DNA from: JANXYY01 sp035530875
GTDB lineage: Bacteria; Actinomycetota; Actinomycetes; Nanopelagicales; Nanopelagicaceae
Reading direction: 5' to 3'
Assembly: GCA_035530875.1 (NCBI GenBank)
Contig: DATKUB010000006.1
Coordinates: 16,460-80,459 of the forward strand
DNA: 64,000 nt
The position numbers and the translations under genes were made by a program. Within the stretch, counting starts at the first letter, position 1; every line of letters begins with the position of its first letter. The notes under the pieces were generated by a model that searched no databases, was not told the DNA's origin, and saw nothing but the letters and a program-made list of their open reading frames with translations. Shown one piece after another: positions 59,740 to 64,000 of the stretch.

Positions 59740-61188
59740 ATGGTGGACTACATGCTTCCGTATGACCGAGTTGTTTCCCCGCCGGCCCTCGGCCGACTGC
59801 TTGCGGGCTGGGAGACCGACGACTCGCACGCATACGTTGCGTTGGCCTCTCGAATCTCTCTCCTCGTGCTCGACGGACGCGTCTCGTTGCGAACCCGGCT
59901 CCCCAGCGAGCGAGAACTAGCCAGTGTCCTGAATTTGAGCCGGGCCACCGTCGCGAAGGCCTATGCCCGGCTTCGCGAGCGCGGGTTCCTAGCCAGCCAA
60001 CAAGGGTCCGGCAGTTGGATCCGGCTGCCTGGAGATTCGACTCAACCGCCAAGTGGTGTGTCGATGGAGTCGGTGCCTGGCCTGATTGATCTCCGGCAAG
60101 CCTCTCCGTCGGCGCCTAGCGGCCTGCACATCGCCGTTCAGGCCGCCGCCGACGACCTTCCGCGGCATCTCAAGGACAACGGCTACAGCCTCGACGGGCT
60201 GCCAGCGCTTCGCTCGATCATCGCCCAGCGGTACCAGGAGCAAGGCGCGCCGACGATGGCTGAGCAGATCCACGTGACCTCCGGCGCTCAGCACGCCCTA
60301 GGCCTGGTCCTAAGAGCGTTTACGAAACCGGGCGATCGAATTCTGGTGGACGACCCCACCTACCCGAATGGCCTTGATGCCATCCGTCAAGCTGGTCTCC
60401 GACCGGTTTCCGTGCCGCTGACAAACCAAGGCTGGGATCTGGACATGTTCGCCGCCACTTTGCGACGGACAGACGCACGAGTGGCCTATCTAATCCCGGA
60501 TTTCCACAATCCGACTGGATTTTTGCTTAATGAAGACGGTCGAGAGCGCCTTGCGGCCATCGCTGCGCGGAACAGAACCATTCTGGTGATAGACGAAACC
60601 ATGCGCGAACTTGGTGTAGACACCAAGCCGTTGGCTCCGCTTAGTGCATATGCAAAATCCGGACAGATTATTTCGCTCGGTTCCGCCAGCAAATCATTTT
60701 GGGGCGGACTCAGAGTCGGATGGATTCGTACCGACCTAGAGAAATTCGGATCACTTACCCAGACTCGGCGAAGCGTCGATTTAGGGACTCCGATTCTGGA
60801 GCAACTAATCGCGGCCTACTTACTCACGCACGACGATGATTATTTGCCGCAACGCATCCAGTCCCTTCGCGAGCAGCGCGATGCGCTCATTGGTGCGCTT
60901 ACGCAACATGTGTCGAATTGGTCGTGGCGATCGCCGGAAGGCGGGCTGTCGTTGTGGGTGGATTTAGGGGAAGCCGTAAGCAGCAAACTCGCTGCGAATG
61001 CGCCGGATTTTGGCCTCAGCATCGTTGCTGGGCCGCGATTCGGTGCAGATGGCGGTCACGAACGTCATCTGCGAATCCCATTCACTCTCCCTATTGATTC
61101 CTACCAGGAGATCGGCGAGCGACTCGGACAACTCGCCTCATCTCCGCTCCGTACGAGACGAGTAAAAGCAGAGTCCGGAGTTATTTAG
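59740..61188 (+). CDS. MocR-family regulator (GntR HTH + aminotransferase domain)
   Basis: 482 residues. N-terminal GntR-type winged helix (RLPSERELASVLNLSRATVAKAYARLRERGFL, in pieces) then a fold-type I aminotransferase domain (TSGAQHALGLVLRAFTKPGDR, DDPTYPNGLDAIRQAG, PDFHNPTGFLL, SLGSASKSFWGGLRVGWIR with the PLP lysine in SASKSF). Such proteins sense PLP or amino-compound ligands. ATG 59740 gives a natural start; it is divergent from its YczE-like partner. Confidence 0.9.
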   Translation: MVDYMLPYDRVVSPPALGRLLAGWETDDSHAYVALASRISLLVLDGRVSLRTRLPSERELASVLNLSRATVAKAYARLRERGFLASQQGSGSWIRLPGDSTQPPSGVSMESVPGLIDLRQASPSAPSGLHIAVQAAADDLPRHLKDNGYSLDGLPALRSIIAQRYQEQGAPTMAEQIHVTSGAQHALGLVLRAFTKPGDRILVDDPTYPNGLDAIRQAGLRPVSVPLTNQGWDLDMFAATLRRTDARVAYLIPDFHNPTGFLLNEDGRERLAAIAARNRTILVIDETMRELGVDTKPLAPLSAYAKSGQIISLGSASKSFWGGLRVGWIRTDLEKFGSLTQTRRSVDLGTPILEQLIAAYLLTHDDDYLPQRIQSLREQRDALIGALTQHVSNWSWRSPEGGLSLWVDLGEAVSSKLAANAPDFGLSIVAGPRFGADGGHERHLRIPFTLPIDSYQEIGERLGQLASSPLRTRRVKAESGVI

Positions 61189-61333
61189 TTGAATTTAGTA
61201 ATCGTCGACGCCCCCATGACGGAGGACACGACCAATTTTTCTTGGGTTTTTATAGATCGCCAAATGGATCGATGATTAGATAGATCCTGTCACTTTTCGA
61301 GGTTGATCGTACAGTTGATCAGGAGATGGTCGT

Positions 61334-63307
61334 ATGCGCCGCTATTCACGTCTGATAATTGGCACCGTCGCGGTGAGCACTCTTGCCGCCATGTCTCTCG
61401 GCTTTTCGGCATACGCAGCGCCATCAGCCCGTGCGACAATCACAGGGAGCGTTCCACCTTGGGCTGCTTCTGCGGCTTTTAAAGGCGTGGCAGATGCCGC
61501 CGCACCAGTCGGATTTCGCATCTACCTTGGTTGGTCCAATAGTTCGGGCGCTGAAGCCTTGGCGCGCGCAGTGAGCACTCCTGGCGATCCTCAATACGGT
61601 CAGTTCCTCTCACCTGCGCAATTTCGTCAGCAATTTGCACCATCGCAATCCGATGTCACAGCAGTTCAGCAGTGGCTTCACTCCAATGGATTCACCGTCG
61701 ATTACACGCCAACTAATAATCACTACGTACAGGCTAAGGGAACTGTTGCTGAGGCAAACGCCGCTTTCGCAACTACCATCGACACCTATGTTTATCAAGG
61801 GATGACGTTGAACTCCCCTGCTACTGAACTGAGCGTTCCTTCTGACTTGCCGAATATCACTGGCGTCGTAGGCCTGGACGGTTCGGCCGAACTAATTCAT
61901 TCATACCAAGTCACCGCCGACGCGCCGCCTAGCGCAGCGTTCCAGAATGCAGATCCAACGTCGGCCTATTTTGGCGAAAAGAGAATTTCTAACACTGCGC
62001 TAACCGATGGCACTTTGTTACCCACGGCTCCGGACTATTCCTTTGCACCAAAGGGATACACGCCCACTCAGCTTCGTGGTGCCTACGGAACCCAAGCGGC
62101 TGTAGCGAGTGGGAACGATGGTAGTGGTGTAACCGTTGCCATCATTGACGCTTTTGCTTCGCCTACAATTGTCGATGATGCCAATCAATTTGCATCATCG
62201 CATGGTGAGCCAATCTTTACTGCAAATCAGTTTAAGCAAGTTGTCGCACCAGGCACTTTCAACGCTCCACAGAACAAGTCACAGAGCCCCCAGGGTTGGT
62301 ACGGCGAGGAAACACTCGATGTTGAAGCTGTTCATTCAATGGCGCCTGGCGCAAATATCGTTTATGTAGGCTCCGCAAATAGTTCACAAGACATTGATGC
62401 CGCACTCAATCACGTCGTCGATCGTAAGTTAGCAACCATCGTTACGAACTCTTACGGCTTCAACACTGAGGCACTACCAAAGGGTCTAATCAAGCCACTC
62501 AATGACACCTTTATTCAGGCGGCCATTGAGGGCATCGGTATCTATTTCGCCTCTGGTGATGGCGGTGATGAGACCGGCGGAACTGGTAACCCGGCATATG
62601 CCACTGCAGACTGGCCCGCTACTAGTCCGTGGGTCACGGCCGTTGGCGGTACGAGCCTGGCCGTTGGCGCAACCAACAACTACCTATTTGAGACTGGCTG
62701 GGAGACGGGCGTTTCCAGGCTCGTCGGAACCACTTGGGGAACACCTCAGTTCAGTTACGGCGGCGGTGGCGGTACCAGCCAGTTGTTCGCCCAACCGGGG
62801 TACCAAGCTGGCGTAGTTCCAACCGGCATCTCGCAGATTCGCGGTGGTGTGCCAATGCGTGCCGTGCCAGACGTTTCTGCTCTTGGCGACCCAAACACGG
62901 GAATGCTCGTTGGGCAGACACAGACGTTCCCGAATGGATCAGTGCGGTACAGCGAATACCGAACTGGTGGCACGAGCGTGTCTTCGCCACTATTCGCGGG
63001 AATGATGGCGCTGGTTGAACAGAATCTCGGACATCCAATTGGCTTTGCCAATCCACGCCTATATAGCCAGGCCGGATCGAGCGCCTTCCATGACGTTGTT
63101 CAGCCAACCCAGAGTGCCCAGGACACCGCGGTAGCTAGAGCCGATTATCCAAATGGAACCGACGTCCTAACTGGACTTCGCTATTCGGTACGTCTGTTCG
63201 GCTACGACAATGGGCTGACAATTCATGCGGCGCCGGGCTATGACACGGTTACCGGGATTGGTTCTCCGTTCGGGCCAGACTTCCTGACTCGCCTGTTGAC
63301 TCCATAA
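61334..63307 (+). CDS. secreted S53 (sedolisin/kumamolisin-like) serine-carboxyl protease
   Basis: 657 residues: signal peptide (IIGTVAVSTLAAMSLGFSAYA), pro-domain (about 50-200: DPQYGQFLSPAQFRQQFAPSQ, NFTV-type WLHSNGFTVDYTP), and a catalytic domain with the E/D pair in GWYGEETLDVEAVHSMAPGA, the oxyanion Asp region FASGDGGDETG and the nucleophile in GGTSVSSPLFAG. It ends with a calcium-type DTVTGIGSPFG. Acid-active secreted protease in relatives. AGGAG precedes the ATG by 9 bases. Confidence 0.92.
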   Translation: MRRYSRLIIGTVAVSTLAAMSLGFSAYAAPSARATITGSVPPWAASAAFKGVADAAAPVGFRIYLGWSNSSGAEALARAVSTPGDPQYGQFLSPAQFRQQFAPSQSDVTAVQQWLHSNGFTVDYTPTNNHYVQAKGTVAEANAAFATTIDTYVYQGMTLNSPATELSVPSDLPNITGVVGLDGSAELIHSYQVTADAPPSAAFQNADPTSAYFGEKRISNTALTDGTLLPTAPDYSFAPKGYTPTQLRGAYGTQAAVASGNDGSGVTVAIIDAFASPTIVDDANQFASSHGEPIFTANQFKQVVAPGTFNAPQNKSQSPQGWYGEETLDVEAVHSMAPGANIVYVGSANSSQDIDAALNHVVDRKLATIVTNSYGFNTEALPKGLIKPLNDTFIQAAIEGIGIYFASGDGGDETGGTGNPAYATADWPATSPWVTAVGGTSLAVGATNNYLFETGWETGVSRLVGTTWGTPQFSYGGGGGTSQLFAQPGYQAGVVPTGISQIRGGVPMRAVPDVSALGDPNTGMLVGQTQTFPNGSVRYSEYRTGGTSVSSPLFAGMMALVEQNLGHPIGFANPRLYSQAGSSAFHDVVQPTQSAQDTAVARADYPNGTDVLTGLRYSVRLFGYDNGLTIHAAPGYDTVTGIGSPFGPDFLTRLLTP

Positions 63308-63315
63308 CAGGGTCG

Positions 63316-64000
63316 CTAGGAACTGCGCTGCGCAAGGGGAACGAATTTGCGCTGGCGGTCGGATGTTTGCCAGGCGGCGACCTCGCTCACTGAATCGATC
63401 GCCGCGGCCAGTTCAATATCGGCGGCAAAGCCTTTTGCGATGAGTTCACGTCCGCTTATCGAATGGGTTAAGGATTCAAGCAGCCGATGTTGAGTGGCGG
63501 TAAAGGCAGAGACGGCTGAATTGGCTTCTTCGGAAAGTGCGAAGGAGCCGCTCAACTGAATGGCAATCGCGCCAGCGCCAAGGAGATCTTCGATCCCTGG
63601 GCGAATATCATCGGCGTGCTCTTCGGAAACGGACGACCAACGTTCACCACAGGCAATAAGAGTGCAGCGGGATCCCACGTTTGTCTCAAGCAGATGCGCA
63701 ATAGCATTAGCAACCGCGTCACGGTTTGTTAGGGCGCCGATTAAGACCAGCGGTGAAGCCTTGGCGGCGGCGGTGCAGTGCGCCCCATTCAAAGATGTAA
63801 AAATCAATCTGTGGCCGCTGTTCACAGTTTTGAGACTGGCTGGCGATAACGATCGACGCGAGCTGCTCAGTTGGCGGTCTCTGGCGACTAGCTCGGCATC
63901 CATATCAGCGGCTACCGCCACCGGCCCACCTAGAGCCTCAATCTCCTGGTGTGAAACGGAGAAAACCGTTGCCCCGCGAGACACCGCAAGCGTTATTGAA
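63316..64000 (-). CDS. comB: 2-phosphosulfolactate phosphatase-like protein (ComB), N-terminus outside window
   Basis: Incomplete at the right edge: the frame is still open at 64000 (S-I-T-L-A-V-S-R-G-A-T-V-F). Family words: TSLNGAHCTAAAKASPLVLI, GALTNRDAVANAIAHLL and TLIACGERW, typical of ComB-type phosphatases. ComB is a step of coenzyme M synthesis in methanogens, but bacterial homologues have other, mostly unknown substrates, so the name is by family only. It is convergent with the protease gene. Confidence 0.85.
   Translation of the reverse strand, partial: SITLAVSRGATVFSVSHQEIEALGGPVAVAADMDAELVARDRQLSSSRRSLSPASLKTVNSGHRLIFTSLNGAHCTAAAKASPLVLIGALTNRDAVANAIAHLLETNVGSRCTLIACGERWSSVSEEHADDIRPGIEDLLGAGAIAIQLSGSFALSEEANSAVSAFTATQHRLLESLTHSISGRELIAKGFAADIELAAAIDSVSEVAAWQTSDRQRKFVPLAQRSS

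Noticed and set aside
1..64000. tRNA, rRNA or CRISPR loci
   Set aside because: No cloverleaf, rRNA-like or repeat-spacer pattern was noticed while reading the gaps; a tRNAscan or CRISPR search was not possible.

Overview
The window is a 64-kb piece of an actinobacterial chromosome with moderate GC (about 54% by eye). The assignment rests on gene order and family content: dxr-rseP-ispG-GNAT-proS, rimP-nusA-ylxR-infB-rbfA-truB-ribF-rpsO-pnp-M16 protease-dapB, and phoH-ybeY-CNNM-cdd-like-DsbA-era. Other pointers are a two-headed GlnE, an actinobacterial-type glycogen synthase, a DUF4439 lipoprotein beside rimP, and an RNA between rpsO and pnp that looks like the Actino-pnp motif. An uncultured freshwater-type actinobacterium would fit, but no marker here fixes the genus. 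GTG and TTG starts and 4-nt stop/start overlaps are common.

Layout. 1-8.6 kb: end of gabT, then isoprenoid (MEP) genes, a site-2 protease, prolyl-tRNA synthetase and a permease. 8.7-15.9 kb: the translation/transcription operon from rimP to ribF. 15.9-19.4 kb: an accessory island. A gene that I read as an AbiEi-like/Fic fusion is cut in two. The insert carries a nucleotidyltransferase (MNT)-HEPN-like pair with three tandem palindromic operators, an HNH nuclease remnant, IS-end-like repeats and two nested sets of inverted repeats, but no transposase. 19.7-29.4 kb: rpsO, pnp, M16 protease, dapB, HIT, phoH, ybeY, CNNM/CorC, a cytidine-deaminase-like protein, a DsbA-family protein and era. 29.4-33.4 kb: an orphan gene and glnE.

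33.4-38.2 kb: a GC-richer secreted module bordered by a 27-bp perfect hairpin. It contains a phosphoesterase, an exported metallo-beta-lactamase/lamin-tail protein, an SH3-like exported protein and a LacI regulator, with matching operator-like sites in front of the regulator and between the divergent exported genes. 38.4-50.8 kb: a ring-cleavage dioxygenase-like protein, a drug/metabolite exporter, glgA/glgC, a small copper/redox envelope cluster, an amidohydrolase, rmuC, a hemolysin-III-type membrane protein and a ClpB without its N-domain. 50.8-54.8 kb: an aminotransferase and a cobalamin-riboswitch-controlled B12 ABC importer. 54.8-64 kb: small regulators, acetyltransferases, an MFS transporter, a uridine-kinase-like protein, a MocR/YczE divergent pair, an S53 protease and the end of a ComB-type phosphatase.

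The core genes are ordinary. The regions that repay attention are the 15.9-19.4 kb island (broken AbiEi-Fic gene, MNT-HEPN cassette, nested inverted repeats), the LacI-associated secreted module, and several leader RNAs (infB, rpsO, pnp, btuF). I found no tRNA, rRNA or CRISPR array.
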